Positions 1-12,400 are shown, numbered from the stretch's first letter. The stretch is DNA of 64,000 nucleotides from Gnetum montanum (GCA_015680685.1 MNCI01024072.1:302645-366644), one strand, 5' to 3'. Notes: generated by a model not told the origin, from the letters alone. Numbers and translations: made by a program.

Positions 1-1830
1 AAGAGAAGAGAACACCCTGGACAAAATTAACATCCAACTCCTCTTGATAGCTGAAGAGCAAGAGAGAAGATCCAACAATCATGAATGATCCTCATCATGT
101 GGTACTGTTGCATCATCCTTGGTGAAGATAGTCCCGTTTCCAATCCATGCTTTCCACTGTAATCACAAAAAAATCACATATTAGTGTGCAATGTGTAACA
201 TATAGTTATGAAGTACCTCATCTCATTGGTGGTTACACTTGGCTAAGTTGTCATTATGGTGAATTGATTCTGTTAGTAGTGTTAGTGAGAACACTAACAA
301 ATAGGGTAACATGATAAGCGGACCATTAAATTTAAAAAAGTTCTACACAAGGAAATATTTGAAGAGGGTGTAAGAATTCACAACAATAAAAAGGAAAGTT
401 TACTGGAAAAATGTTGTGAAGATGTGCACAATTGGATGTCAATGAAGGAGAACACAAAAGGATTTGATTGCAAGAATGTCTAAGGATAAAGAACTAAACT
501 AACCCAACCAAAAAATATGCAAGTGGGTCCTCCCCAAAGCAAGCATAGGCCTTTTATGCCCTTGCATAACTTCAAACCAAGGAGTTTGTGGGCTCCATGG
601 ATGATTAATGGTTACAAAAGGTTAAGTACGAAAACCCTGGAAAAAACTACCTAAGAATTTCAACATATCGAACCAAGACATCAAACAACAACATGAAACC
701 AGTAGTGGGGTGAGACATGGAAAGCATAGATGAATGAGAGACAGTGGAATGAAGTTCCTAATTAAGGTTACATGAAGTCCCTTGTGAATTTTGTGGTTAA
801 ATGACCTAATAAAATCCATCATTAGTCCAGACCAAAAACAGCCATGTTCAGTGACTTCGCATCACCATTCTAAGACCAATTCGCCCCCCTGAGACACAAG
901 AGTACTTCCATAAAATAACCACCATTCCTTATTAGAGAAGAAAAGAGAAGTAGGAAGTGAGGAAAGGCCTTAGTTAGAGGGGATCTTTAGGGATGGGTAA
1001 CATGTTTTTCTAGTCCCATAACCACTGCTTGTAGCCCATTTATTTTGTCTAAGGGGTGTGTTTTAAATTTTTTTATTTTTTATTTTTGAAATGGAAACCA
1101 CACCCATGCAAAGATTTATTCAACTTCCTTTTATTAGTCAACACAAAATGGTAAGAAATCCATGAAAACACACATACACCCAAGTAAGTAAAAAGGCACA
1201 AAGAATACTAAATCCCCTTGAAGTCACACCCTATTCAAACTTTTGAATCCTTTCCAAATCTAAAAACTACCAAAGTCATAAGTTCGTTAAAGTTTTATTA
1301 ATGAAAAAGAGACTACATATTTCCAGAACAAGGAAAACCATAGAATTTATGGATGGGTGGATGTTGTGGACTCACTGCCTATTGCATGAAAAGAAACCAT
1401 GTCCTCATTATCAGTAACAAAATTCAAAGCTAGAATCTATACACCAACAATCAAATAACAAAATAGTACATACCACCATCAAGCAACGAATTACCACTGT
1501 GCCTGGCACTTATTAACAAAAAGTTAGAAAATCACACCAGAATAAAAGAAAGTGTAAAATATTCAAGAAATAGCAAATGTACTAATGATGTTGTAAAACA
1601 AAAATTTTGAAAAGTTAATAATGTAGAAAACAAAAAGTGTAAAATAAAGAATGTGCAAAATAAAAAGTTGTAAAACAAAATTATGAAAAATTGAGGAACT
1701 GCTTATATGATTAACATGAATGGCCATCTCCACCACAACTGAGTTGAAAGGAGGAGATCTAAAATATTGAGCATGGTTGTCCATCCAATTAGGTGTGTGT
1801 TGTATTAGCTAGCTTAGGCTCGTGGAAAGG
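1..1830 (-). mobile_element. E1 gypsy element, 3' non-coding internal region (runs off window)
   Basis: Read on the minus strand, this stretch aligns by eye with the non-coding 3' part of element E2 at about 33370-34600. The block at 1340-1390 matches 33717-33765 (a 'GCA.TGAGTCCA..TCATCCAT' stretch), and 510-560 matches 34540-34580 ('GCTTTGGGGAGGACCCACT'). The block at 1715-1785 matches the E2 segment just after its protease linker. In E2 the 3' LTR begins about 780 bp beyond the 34560 landmark, so the 3' LTR of E1 should lie a few hundred bases left of position 1. I see no open reading frame of interest here. Confidence 0.7.
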
Positions 1831-2769
1831 TTTGACCTGTTGTATGTTGACTAGTTGCTTCTTATCTGGGCTTTTAGGTTTATAGATCATCATGGCCCTA
1901 GAAGGAAAAGTTTCATAAATGATATAAGGTCCTTCCCACAACATTTGGAACTTGGTTCGTTCAGGTACGTGTGTGGGGTTCTAGTACAGAACCTTGTCTC
2001 CTGGTTGAAGTTTGACTTTCCTAATTTTAACGTCATGGCACTTTTTGTTGAATGCTTTGTGCAACTTGTTGGATGACAGGGCCACCAATTGATTTTCGTT
2101 TAATAAGTTGAGATTCATTAATTTTTCTTTTTGTGCTAAACTCAAGTCGAGGATGAGGTCACAAGATGTTGAAAGTGTAAAAAGCTCAGATTGAATAGGA
2201 AGTGTTGGTAATTTTCTGTACACAAGCTCATAGGGAGAGTACCCTATAGAAAGTTTCCTTGTTGAGAGGTAGGCCCAAAGGGCATCGTTGAGTTTCGTGC
2301 TCTATTCTTTCCTATATTTGCTGATAATTCTTGTTAGAATCTTTGTGATTTCCTTATTAGTAACCTCAGCTTGACCACTAGCTTGAGGATGGTACTGTGT
2401 TATGAGTTTATGTTCAACCCCCAAGCGTTACATGAGTTTCCAAAAAGTAGTGTTTGTAAAGTGAATTCCATTATTAGAAATTAATGCACATGGCAAACCA
2501 AACTTGTTTACAACATTTTGTTGTATAAATCGAGTAGCAGTAGAAGATGTATAGTTGGTAATGGTTTCTACTTTCTACCCATTTCGTACAATAGTCAATA
2601 GCGACTATGATGTACGCCTTTCCATTTGACATGGATGTGATGGGATCCATGAAATTAATGCCCCAAATTTCAAAGGGTTCCAGTGTTTGAATCCATTATT
2701 GAGGTCCCTTCATTTGAGCAATCATTCCACCATCTTGTTGGCAACATTCACAAGAGCAGAAATATTGGT

Positions 2770-3335
2770 AAACATATGTTGTGCAATGCTATGAGCTTTC
2801 TATTACTTTCTATTTTTCTGTTTTACAGTTTCTACAGTATTTCTCTCACCCTTTCCGTTCATTTCCTTGACGCACGAGATCTTTTTCTAAAATTTTCTAA
2901 AATTTTAGAGCGGGCTTTCTAATTTTAGAGTGGGCTTTTTAATTTTAGAGCGGGCTTTTTAATTTTAGAGCAGGCTTTCTAATTTTAGAGTGGGCTTTTT
3001 AATTTTAGAGCAGGCTTTTTAATTTTAGAGCGGGCTTTCTAATTTTAGAAGTTGGGACCCTATTTATACATGTACTGGCATGCTCATTCCTTTGCCTTTG
3101 CAGCTTCGGCTGCCTAGCCGCATTGCCTAAACACACTAATGAGGGGTGCAAGTCCCCAAAAACGTTTTGTGTAACAACATATGTTGTGCAATGCTTTGAG
3201 CTTTCTATTACTTTCTGTTTAACAGTTTTTCTGTTTTATAGTTTCTGTAGTATTTCTCTCAGTCTTCCCGTTCTTTTCCTTGACGCACAAGATCACATCA
3301 AAAATTTTAAACTCCTAAAAATTTTAAACACGTAG
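2770..3335. repeat. Insertion with ~110-bp direct repeats inside E1 integrase
   Basis: Two near-identical copies of a ~110-bp sequence lie at about 2770-2881 and 3178-3293. Both start near ACATATGTTGTGCAATGC and end near CCTTGACGCAC(G/A)AGATC. Between them lie a 20-bp tandem array and about 130 bp of unrelated sequence. The block breaks the integrase coding region between its N-terminal motif and its CxxC motif. Terminal direct repeats around a short non-coding core recall a TRIM-like element, but I cannot define target-site duplications or exact ends. Confidence 0.55.
2901..3050. repeat. 20-bp tandem repeat, 7.5 copies
   Basis: The unit AATTTTAGAGCGGGCTTTCT repeats with an exact 20-bp period from 2901 to 3040, plus a half copy to 3050. 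Variation is limited to CGGG/TGGG/CAGG in the middle and TCT/TTT at the end. No indels are seen. Confidence 0.95.
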
Positions 3336-3639
3336 TTGATCAACATCAAGGACACACCATCGAACTAGGCCATTAGCGTACACCTTATAGAGATGTCTTT
3401 TGATCTCCATGAAGCATTTCACCTAGTGAAGAAATTGTTGTTTCTGTCGGTGGTCCAACCCTTGTGGCATCTCTTGAGTGAAAAGGTAGGTGAGAATGCC
3501 ATCATACCATTTAGGCTCATTGAGCAATTATTCAGTTATAGCCCCAGCAGAGAGGAGTTCATTAGGAAACATATCAGATAATGGGCTTTCTTCCTCTTTG
3601 TTGTTCCATCACAACTAAGACAAGTGCTTGACAACCACA

Positions 3640-4060
3640 TTCTTAGTGCCCTTTTAATCTACCATCATAAAATCGAATTCCTGTAAGATCAATAGCCACC
3701 GTATGACACAGGGGCTCACCATTGGCTTATTCATCAAGAAGTGGATGGCACCATGGTCTATGTGCACAAATACTTTGTATCCAATCACATAATTCCTTAA
3801 CTTTTATAGAGCAAACACCACTACCATCAGTTCTTTTTCTGTAGTGGCGTAGTCTAGTTGTGCACCTACAATGCTTCGACTAACATAGTCGATGTAGTAT
3901 GGATGTTTCTTTTCATCCATCTATGTAAGCACAGCTCCTAGGGCATAATTTGATACATTCGTCATGACATAAAATGGTCTAGACTAATCAAGTGCTTGTA
4001 GAATTGGAGTTTCCATAAGTTTCTCTTTCAGCTATTGGAATGCTTTTTCACATTCTTCTG
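3640..4060 (-). pseudogene. E1 RNase H remnant
   Basis: On the minus strand this reads as the gypsy RNase H/RT connection: YVIGYKVFVHIDHGAIHFLMNKP followed by a PxxIRWLLILQEFDF stretch. It corresponds to the usual FTDHxALKYLLxKKDAKPRLIRWxLLLQEFD motif of plant gypsy elements. The canonical Thr-Asp-His has become Ile-Asp-His and there are in-frame stops. It sits between the RT remnant and the integrase, in the normal gypsy order. Confidence 0.75.
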
Positions 4061-4149
4061 TCCAAACAAATGGAGCATCTTTCTTTGTCAGCTCCACCAA
4101 TGATTTTTCTATCTTAGAAAAATTCTTTATGAATCACCGGTAGTAGCCA

Positions 4150-4960
4150 ATATGTCCAAGGAATGACCAAACATCTTTGACAGTTTCTGGTTGGCAAGTT
4201 ATTCCTTAGATGATCCTTATTTTCTCAAGGTCTACCTCAATTTCTACTTGTAATATTTTGTGCCCCAACACAATGCCTTCTTGGACCATCAGATGACTCT
4301 TTGCCAATTGAGTCGTAGATTTGTTTCCATGCATCTTTTTATCACTTACTCAAGGCAATCCAGGGCTTGCTCAAATGTAGATCCATAAGTGAAGAATTCA
4401 TCCATAAATACTTTTACACCACTACCGATTTGCTGTTGAAAAATGCTTAGGACCAGGTGTTAAAAGGTAGCAAGGGCATTGCACAAACCAAAAGGCATCT
4501 TGTGATATACAAGAGATCCCCAGGGACTTGTGAATGTTGTTTTGGCTTGGTCCTCCAGCACGATATGGATTTGCTTAAAATCACTATAACCATCCAGAAA
4601 ACTATAGTAGCAATGCCCAAATATTGTGTCTAATACCATATCAACAAATGGCAATGAGAAATGGTCCTTGAATGTTGCCATATTTAGTAACCAAAAATCA
4701 ATGCAGACCCATCACTTGTCATCTTTCTTTGACACAATCATGAGTGAACTAACCCACTCACTATCTGCAATGGGATAATGAACCCTACATTGAGGAGTTG
4801 TTTAAGTTCCTCTTTGATGATCTACTTTAGGTTGGGGTTCAATCACCTCTGTGGCTATCTCTTTGGCTTCATGGCTGAATCAGTGTAGATATGATGTTGG
4901 CATATCCTAGGATCAATCCTTGTGAGTTTAGGATATGACTAGGCAAAGGTTGTTGACCAT
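4150..4960 (-). pseudogene. E1 reverse transcriptase remnant
   Basis: Ty3/gypsy reverse transcriptase. The block 4681-4460 encodes FKDHFSLPFVDMVLD, YYSFLDGYSDFKQI (first catalytic Asp, normally FLDGYSGYNQI) and MPFGLCNALATF, a very typical plant gypsy signature. The active-site box at about 4411-4391 reads VFMDEF rather than the usual VF(M/V)DDF, so one catalytic Asp is lost. Further stops occur on both sides. Upstream lie the linker and protease remnants; downstream lies RNase H. Confidence 0.85.
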
Positions 4961-5079
4961 TTTTCAACCACATTTAATAGCATCTTTTTCTATTCTGGAG
5001 CAAGATTGGCATTGATTATTACATTTTTCAAAAACACATATTCCATGTCGATTGGTAGAATTTTTCATTTAAGGGGTTC

Positions 5080-5352
5080 TTACTTGAAATTTCCAAGAAT
5101 TTCCAACTCTTCCCAATGGGTATCATCATTTGCATCATTAGAGAGTTGGTGATGAACTTTCTCTAATTCATCCATACTTATGACATATGTGCATGTCAGG
5201 CTCTTAGTTAATTCCATGCAAAGTGTGCTACTCTCAAAATCAATGGTCAACCAATGGGTGCCCTCTTGTTTTGTGGCTACTGCACACAGACACCTTTGAA
5301 TTTCTACTTCTAGTGCACATTCCTTGCATGTAAAGATGGATGCTTGTTTCAT
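5080..5352 (-). pseudogene. E1 protease-RT linker segment
   Basis: An open stretch of about 90 codons between protease and RT. It includes Cys pairs (CxxCA..E, CLC) and ends near WEELEILGNFK. A clearly homologous segment follows the E2 protease (33000-33285, ending WGKLEIPKKFK), so it is a conserved part of this element family. I recognise no named domain. Confidence 0.55.
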
Positions 5353-5409
5353 TGCCTAAAGTTTCTGCACACAATTGCACCCTATATCATTGTACACAAT
5401 GCATGGAAC

Positions 5410-5862
5410 TCACTTCTTCTTGATCTTTTCAAATGCATTTTCTTTAGATATTTCTAGGGAAAGATCTCTGATGCCCATTCTTACATCAACGGTGCTTAGC
5501 CATGCCCTTCCCATGATGATTGGGAAGTCCCCTTTGTAATTCTCCACCTTGATCACTAGGAAATCCGTAGGATAAGACCACCCACATGCAATGGTCACAA
5601 TGTCTTCCACCAGTTTCAATGGAACAGTGATGGACTGGCCTACCAATTCTAATCTAATATTACTCTTCTTGAAAGTGGGCAGGTTCCATGTAGTATACAT
5701 CTCATGAGAAATTAGGTTGACATCAAAACCTGAGTCGAGAAGAGCTTTGCATAGTTCATTCCCAAGAATCTGCAAATAAATAAGATAACTTTTAGGATCA
5801 GTTAATTTCCTAGGAAGGTTTTCAACATGAATCCAATCAGATACAGTGTGAGTAAGCATCAT
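5410..5862 (-). pseudogene. E1 aspartic protease domain remnant
   Basis: A 150-codon open stretch containing the retropepsin-type active site ALLDSGFDVNLIS, the usual D-S/T-G core of LTR-retrotransposon proteases. It is followed by the IIMGRAWLST motif, the counterpart of the conserved ILGRPFL box. It is closely related to the E2 protease at 32520-32995. In E1 this segment is open throughout, but it is embedded in broken gag and pol sequence and is unlikely to be expressed as a functional polyprotein. Confidence 0.85.
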
Positions 5863-6079
5863 AGTATGTATCCTAGGTGGTATTTGGTTTGAAGGGGACT
5901 CGAAGGAAGTTGATACATAGGCAGATGGAGAAACAAGGTTTTCAATCGTAGGTGTATTTGACAGCTTTGGTAGACTATGGGGTCAAAAGAAAGGTCTTTT
6001 CTTTGATCGAGTATTTGAACCACTTGGTTGATGAACCAATTGTAGGTTAACAGCCTTGTAGCATTGTGTTGTTATGATT

Positions 6080-8440
6080 GAGCTAGGAGTTTACCCTACA
6101 TAGGTGGAGTAGGTGGTAGTTGTGTGGAGGGTGGTGGTAGTTGTGTGGAGGGTGGAGGAAGATGTGCAAGAATAGGAAGAGGATAAGGGTAAAAGGTAGT
6201 ATCCCTCTTTGCATGTGGAGAATGAGTTTAGTAATTATCAGGAGGGTAGTAGTGAGGTTGGAAAGTAGAAATGTGACTAGAAGACTCACATGGAGACAAG
6301 GGCTACTAAACATAGTACCCATATGGATCAAGTTGTCTATAAGGGTAATGCTACCTTGGTAGTGCCAAGGCCCATGACTATGGCTTCTACCACTATTGAT
6401 ACTGCTCATATGGTTATGGTAGAGTTCCACTTAGATAATACTGTTGTGGCTAGTGGAACTACCTAGAATTTCCTTGAAGATAAGGTAATATTCTAGGTGT
6501 TTACCTTTATGCTAGTCGTGGATTCAAGGCATACACCCCAGATTCTTGTAAGTGTTACAAAATAGAACAACATACCTTAGGATGTTCATAATGGAAAATG
6601 TCACATCACCATCATCATCTGATTCGCTTCCCATAACTTCCTCTATTGCAGCAATCTTGCCCTTACCTCTTTAATAGGCATGTTTAGCTTCTTTGCACCT
6701 CTTATGCTCATGATTACTACCTTATTCCTTAGACTCTATAGTAATTTTTAGGATAGCTTGAAATCTATTATTCATGAAGTCCCATAACTAATCAACCTTG
6801 GCCATAATTTCCAATTGAAATTTTTGAAGTGGCAAGGTTTCTCGATTCACCACCTTATCAAGTGCTAATTCTTCTTCACTATGACAAAATCAAACCTTCT
6901 GCTTGCAAATGAAAGGGTCGTGGTTGTACTCTTTTGTATTTTCTTGTTTTCTTAATTCACCTTTTTCTTTAGCTACCTATTCAATCAATCTTTGGATTTG
7001 ATAGGCGCTTAACTCTTACAGTCATCCTTGAGCATAGATGCCAAGGGTTCTCCTTATTTTAGATCAAAGCCCATCTACAATGTGGCAAAGTTGGTCTAAT
7101 TGAGAGTAACCATGGCTAGGACATCTGTGCATTAAGGAGTAGTATCAACCAATGGTGGCATCCAAGGTTCATGTGTTCCTTGTTTCCATCCTTGGATCTG
7201 CCTCCTCAAGTTGGACACTCGAGAGTATGTCTGATATTTATCATTGAACAATTCAAGCATTATACTCCATTATTTGATAGATTTCGGTTCTAAGGACCGA
7301 TACCAGTTTTCAACTTCTTTAATGAGTGTCTGTGGGAACAACTTAAGCTTTTGCCATTCATTTTCTATATTTTGCAAGGCACATGCATCTTGGAAAGCTT
7401 AGAGATGGTTATGTCGATCTAAATTATATCCCCCTTTGAACCTAGGGACATTGTTCATGTTGAGTCTTTTGATCCAACTATCTTTTACATGCCCTGTAGG
7501 AATTAGTACTACCTCTGCAATAATTAGCATACTTTGGGTAGTAAGCAAAAGCTCATCGAGGCCTTGATTTTGGTGCCTACGATGCCCTCTACTACCCCTT
7601 TTTTCATGGCTATGCATCTCTCTTGAATGCCCACACCCCCAATCTTAACTTACCTAATGGTCCCTTTGATCATTTCAGTCTTGTCGATCACCTCCATCAT
7701 AGTCACATCTCCTGCAGTTGCAATCAAAGCTAAAAGATGATGATGATGATGATGAAGGTGAAGAAAAAGGAGGACTAGCACCATCACAGTGCCTGCTACC
7801 ACCTCTTTGATGATCACAACCACGATCATAATCTTGTTTCTTGTCTGCATCCTTGCCCTAACTTGCCTCTTTGGATTCTTCTTTGTCATTAGATCCATTC
7901 TTACCAAAACCAAGATTGTGAATCATGGATTGCAAGTTCTTGTTTTGACCTTCTTCACTGAAGTCAAAGAAAGAAATTTCACTAAATGGAAAACCCCTAG
8001 AGAAGGGCTCTCCACCATCTTTTTGGTACAACAGGAATGGAGAATCATTGAATCCTTTTCCCTTCGTAAATTCATGATGTTTTTTTAACTAGCGATCCTT
8101 GAGATATTGTGCCTTAGTGGGATGATAATCCCTGGTGTCAGTATCTTACACAACATACTCAGCATGAAGTTCCTAGAGACCCAGACAAAAAAGCATTTGT
8201 TGGAGCATTGCAGGAACGGATCAATTGATCAACAACACGATATTGTCCTTCATGTTACACCACCACTGTTGTTCATCCTGATGTAAGATGAAGGTGAAAT
8301 TGGGTACATACTCATCAGGATGAGCATATACCACTCGATATTGTTGGGGCACCTACTAATGTACTTTGTTGAACTTGGACAGAGAATCGCTCTTATGAGA
8401 AGAAGATGTCTTATGTTAGAAAATAAAAACATAGTGTGCT
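6080..8440 (-). pseudogene. E1 gag remnant
   Basis: Broken gag gene, colinear with E2 gag. The N-terminal part (about 8440-8230) reads QYRVVYAHPDEYVPNFTFILHQDEQ. The capsid-like part (7617-7000) reads IKRLNMNNVPRFKGGYN, then QNIENEWQKLKLFPQTL and NWYRSLEP, the typical retrotransposon gag core with conserved W and F positions. A degenerate zinc-knuckle-like HYEHPKVCC lies near 6580. Several frameshifts and stops split it. The region 6080-6430 is low-complexity (His/Leu/Pro in other frames). Confidence 0.75.
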
Positions 8441-8527
8441 TTTAAATATGATATGACTCTAAGGTTTGTTTCAACAATTTGAATAAATTTTCACTAGTCC
8501 TAGATAGCGCACGTAACAACCAAAAGG

Positions 8528-8545
8528 TCTTCGACAACAACGCCA
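8528..8545 (-). other. E1 primer-binding site (tRNA-Asp type)
   Basis: One base inside the 5' LTR, the minus strand reads TGGCGTTGTTGTCGAAGA. The common plant gypsy site complementary to the tRNA-Asp 3' end is TGGCGCCGTTGCCGGGGA. Thirteen of 18 bases match and all five differences are C-to-T or G-to-A. Confidence 0.7.
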
Positions 8546-8546
8546 A

Positions 8547-9399
8547 TGATGAGTAACGAGATACCCCTACACCTAACCATACGAATCACAAGTGTTTATG
8601 CGCAATTCAATCAAATTGTGCAGAACTTAAGTTCTTAAGTACACTAGTTCTAAGACATGAAGTCTAATCAGAACGATTGTTGTCTTCTTAGCTCCACTTG
8701 TTAGGTACAAGTATATCGTTAAGTGCAACTGAGGTATGTGATTTTTATCATTTTATATTTACAAGTTTAATCACCTAGAACCAGAATGAAAGGTAGAGTA
8801 ATTTAAGATCTAATTTGTCTATTGCCTAACTAGCCTAACACAAGTACCCCTTCCCACTCTCCAAACACATCCTAAACATGTATAGCACTACTAGGTTACC
8901 AAACGTTAAGCGTTTCTCGGTTACCAAGCATTACACGTATGCTCAAAGTGGTCGTGCTTGTGTTCATTAACAATTGAAAATTAATTGCCCAATTAAAGTG
9001 CATTAAAGTAAAGTGCATGAATATCAAATGCATTAAAGAAAAGATTAATCTACTCTTAGTGCTGCAAGGATTATCAAAAGGGTTTGTTTTTATTCCCATC
9101 ACATTGTTGTGCTCAGGTACATCAAAGTTTAAACAAAGATTCGTACACACTCAAACTCCTGCTATGGGCACTCATAAAATATTCTAACTCTGGAGAAAAC
9201 AAACTGCAAGAGCTTCGCTATGCTATGAGAAAAACTATATGAAAATCATGAGCCCAAGTGCTATATTTATAGGCCGACACATACCCCACGATATCGGATA
9301 TTCAACATTACATCTTGGGCTCCAACATCAAGTATTTGATATCAAGGCTCCGATATCGAATATCCGATATCAAACCCAATCAAAACATATGATTCATCA
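8547..9399 (-). mobile_element. E1 5' LTR
   Basis: On the minus strand this LTR starts TGATGAAT (9399) and ends ACTCATCA (8547), the same terminal pair as the other LTRs here. The U3 part (9290-9399) contains four GATATC palindromes. A TATAAATA box lies at 9271-9264. The U5 end carries the family signature (the reverse complement of GTGTAGGGGTATCTCG). It is followed directly by the primer-binding site, which identifies it as the 5' LTR. Confidence 0.8.
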
Positions 9400-9435
9400 A
9401 TATGGTTAGGTGTAAGGTATACTCACAACTCATCA
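9400..9435 (+). repeat. LTR 3'-end fragment, plus orientation
   Basis: The sequence ATATGGTTAGGTGTAAGG...CTCACAACTCATCA matches the terminal ~36 bases of plus-strand LTRs of the same family (compare 60094-60129). It abuts the U3 end of the E1 5' LTR, so E1 probably inserted into, or recombined with, an older plus-strand LTR. Confidence 0.55.
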
Positions 9436-12400
9436 GCCACCTATCACAAACATAAATGGACATTTTTAATTAACTTTAATAAATTTGAGGTAACAAACTT
9501 ATCCAATGAGATAGACTTATTAAATTGAAAGTGAATTACACCTCAAGTTTGCTCTTGAAGGAAAAAGGGTTATGTATTAGAATTCAAATAACTTGATCAT
9601 AAGTACATGCAAGACATATAGCAAATATCATACCTTAGAAAACAATGAGGTGTTAGCCTAATAAAATGGGTCTTGGCATCAATCTTAGGGTGTATCTATG
9701 TTTCCTTTATTTCAGGTTCCAACACCCCAATATCCCTTGGCTAGTGCATTTTTAACCAACCGGAGACTCTTAAGACAATTTTGTCTAGAAACTCTAATAA
9801 CGCAAGCCATGGTCCTCTAATCATTCGTTTTTATGAAATTGCAAGCCCAAGGCAACGGAGCAACAAACAGCAACCAGAAGCGTTCTTGGATCGTCTTAGA
9901 ACTGAATTTTTCAAATCGCTCGTCACGTTTCAAGTTGAAAACAGCAGCCCGGCCGCACCGACGTTTCGAGTTCGAATCACAAAACCCGCGGCACAAGCTG
10001 CAACAACAAAAATAATGCTCAATAATTGACACACCAGCAGAGCCAAATCGTTCGCTGGCCAACCCACACTAACGTACGACAGCAAACGATGCCAAAACAA
10101 AAAAAACGAAACAGAACCAAATGACACGCTGTAAAAGCGTAGAAAAAAACACAGTAGCCACCCAAAACCAAAATTCCAAAGTGTCATCATCATCATGATA
10201 ACGGTCCTCTGGGTTGGCTTGGCGCATCGATTGAGGTCCATGCACATGAGTACATTTTCAATAACAATTATTTCTCAGTGCGTTGACTCCGGATAACAAT
10301 TATTTACTAACTGTTTTCTGGTAAAAAAAATTTAGATGTTACGCCGAGGAATAAGAGAAAATTTACAAATTTAGCTCAATAATATAATAATTAATATTCA
10401 TAACACATACACGCTCTCTCCTAGAAATCTATAATTGCTACCGTAAGTAAACTCAAAATAATGAGATATACTTAACTGTTAACAATCGCTGTAAAGAAAT
10501 GACTCGTGGGCAGGGCAGGGCAGGGCCTCATTCATCCATCCACAGAATACGAGGAAAGGAGAAAGAATAGCATATCATGATCATGGATCATGGTCTATGT
10601 CCAAGGCCATGATCATGCATGAATGCTCATGTTGTACATACCCATACATAAGTCCTATCATATCATCGTCTGTGACAGAGCGAACATGGGTGGCAGCGGT
10701 TTCCTTAAAGGAGGGAGGGAGGGAGAGAGCCACCCATGCCCATGCCCATGCCAACGACATCCTTACCTAATCAGTCACCATCATGGATGGATAGCGATGG
10801 ATGGCATGGGGCCCACCCATATTTCTGGAGCTGCATGTTCCGCGCCATTATTCGTTGGCCCAAGTCTCCATTCCCATCTCGGCCTGCCTTCATTTTCCCT
10901 CTCTCTTTTTCGTGCCTTTATTATGTCTTGGACTTGGAAGTTGGGCATACTTGGGAAGTGTAAATGTGTAATGGATGGCTGCTTTTGCTACTGCTAATAA
11001 TAATGCACTCGCACCCAATCCACACCACAACCTTGTTCCGGGAATCATGTCAACATAAATGCCACCGTTCTCCCTAACTCTTCTCGATGGAACATTTCAC
11101 CGGTCGCTTGCTGCAACAATTTCCTTCGACAATACCATTCATTTCTCGTAACAATGAATTGTAACATTAATGGCTAAGGGCTTTGTAAACGGACGTTGGC
11201 TATGTCGTCGATGATAGCAGACAAAAATAAATCGAGGCTAAACCATTGGATACTGGCAGGTCGGTGAGCGCTTTTATTTTTGTGGGTAAGTTTCTGCATT
11301 TTAGTGTCCCATGCTCTCTCGTCCTAGTCCTCCTCCTGCTCCTGGTTGTCAATAGGTTAGTACGAGTATGACCCGCGACCTTTTGTTTCGACATTCGGGA
11401 CCAGAACAAGTGAGTAAATGAGTTGACAACTTGGCATAATGAAACTAGTACTGTACCATGCCAGTGTGAAGTTGTTTGTTGTTATTGCTCTAGTAAAGAT
11501 ACTAGGCTGAGGCTGGACCTGTACGCTGTACCAAGCCTAGTTTTGGCTTGGCTTGGCTTTCTAAGGCAAAATCAAATCACGCAGGAAATCAGGGTTGTAA
11601 AAGGCCCGCCCCGTCAATTCATGGACCGGCCCCATTGCACGTTTGGTTTTGGACTCATATAGTAATTGAACGGCGTTCGCAAAAAATCACGTCTGTATGG
11701 CTCCTTTCAAGTTTGCGTCCAGGCCAGGCCATGCCATGCCATGCCCTGCCAATTTCTCGTAATATCATGGGTTTGCTGCCAGCCAGCCGCCTACCGGCTC
11801 ACGGGCTGCTAAATACCATAACCTGTTTTTTATTTTTTATTTTAAAATTATAAAAAAAAAGCCCAACGTGTCTCCCTTTTCCACCCAATAATTAACGCTT
11901 TTGTTTCCGTCTCTGTTCCGCTGTGTCGCTGTCTGCCGTGCCCGTGCTCCATAACGCCGTTCCTCCGCTGCACAACTCCACGCACTGCTTTTCAAATTCA
12001 ATGCTCGGCATATGCGTACCATAAATTTCCGCCGTGGAGTCCCTTAAACAGACAAAAGTAAAGGCCAAAGGACGGCAACCTTTCACGTAAAATCCTATTT
12101 GTCGTAGAAAAGAGTAAACGATACATGAAAATTTGTGAACCCAATTTTTTCACGTAGCATCTTACGTTACCACTCCTGAGTTTCAAATTCTGCCAGCTGA
12201 GAAGCGCACTCGAGATAAGATACGCTTTCCAAATCGCAAGTATTCATATTATATGTTATATAAGCGACAAACCTAATAAAATGCGTGCATATATAACGAT
12301 AGAAAGTTCTATAATAGACAGAGAGATATTATTTGCCTGAAGAGAGCTTAAATGCGGTTCTATTCTACTGTTTTTAGCTTTAAACCTTAGTTCAAAGAGA

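Larger units (their letters stand above)
1981..3600 (-). pseudogene. E1 integrase remnant, interrupted
   Basis: Decayed Ty3/gypsy integrase. The N-terminal part lies at about 3600-3340 and reads FHxVKCF..LYKVYANGLVRWCV, with one stop. The catalytic core starts at about 2700 with a zinc-binding CxxC remnant, followed by WGINFMDPI and AYIIVAIDYCTKWVES (2612-2565), which carries the first catalytic Asp. The C-terminal part at 2223-1981 ends in PGDKVLY, typical of the domain after the core. A foreign block (2770-3335) replaces the expected histidines of the HHCC finger. Stops and frame changes make this non-functional. Family: gypsy integrase; the exact lineage is not resolved, though the gag-to-protease spacing and tRNA-Asp primer site resemble Athila/Tat-type elements. 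Confidence 0.75.

Noticed and set aside
2901-3050. CRISPR array
   Set aside because: The 20-bp units are contiguous with no spacers, in plant nuclear DNA. It is a minisatellite.
7650-7913. 87-codon Met/Val/His-rich minus-strand frame
   Set aside because: Low-complexity stretch within the decayed E1 gag, driven by ATG/ATC repeats. Not an independent gene.
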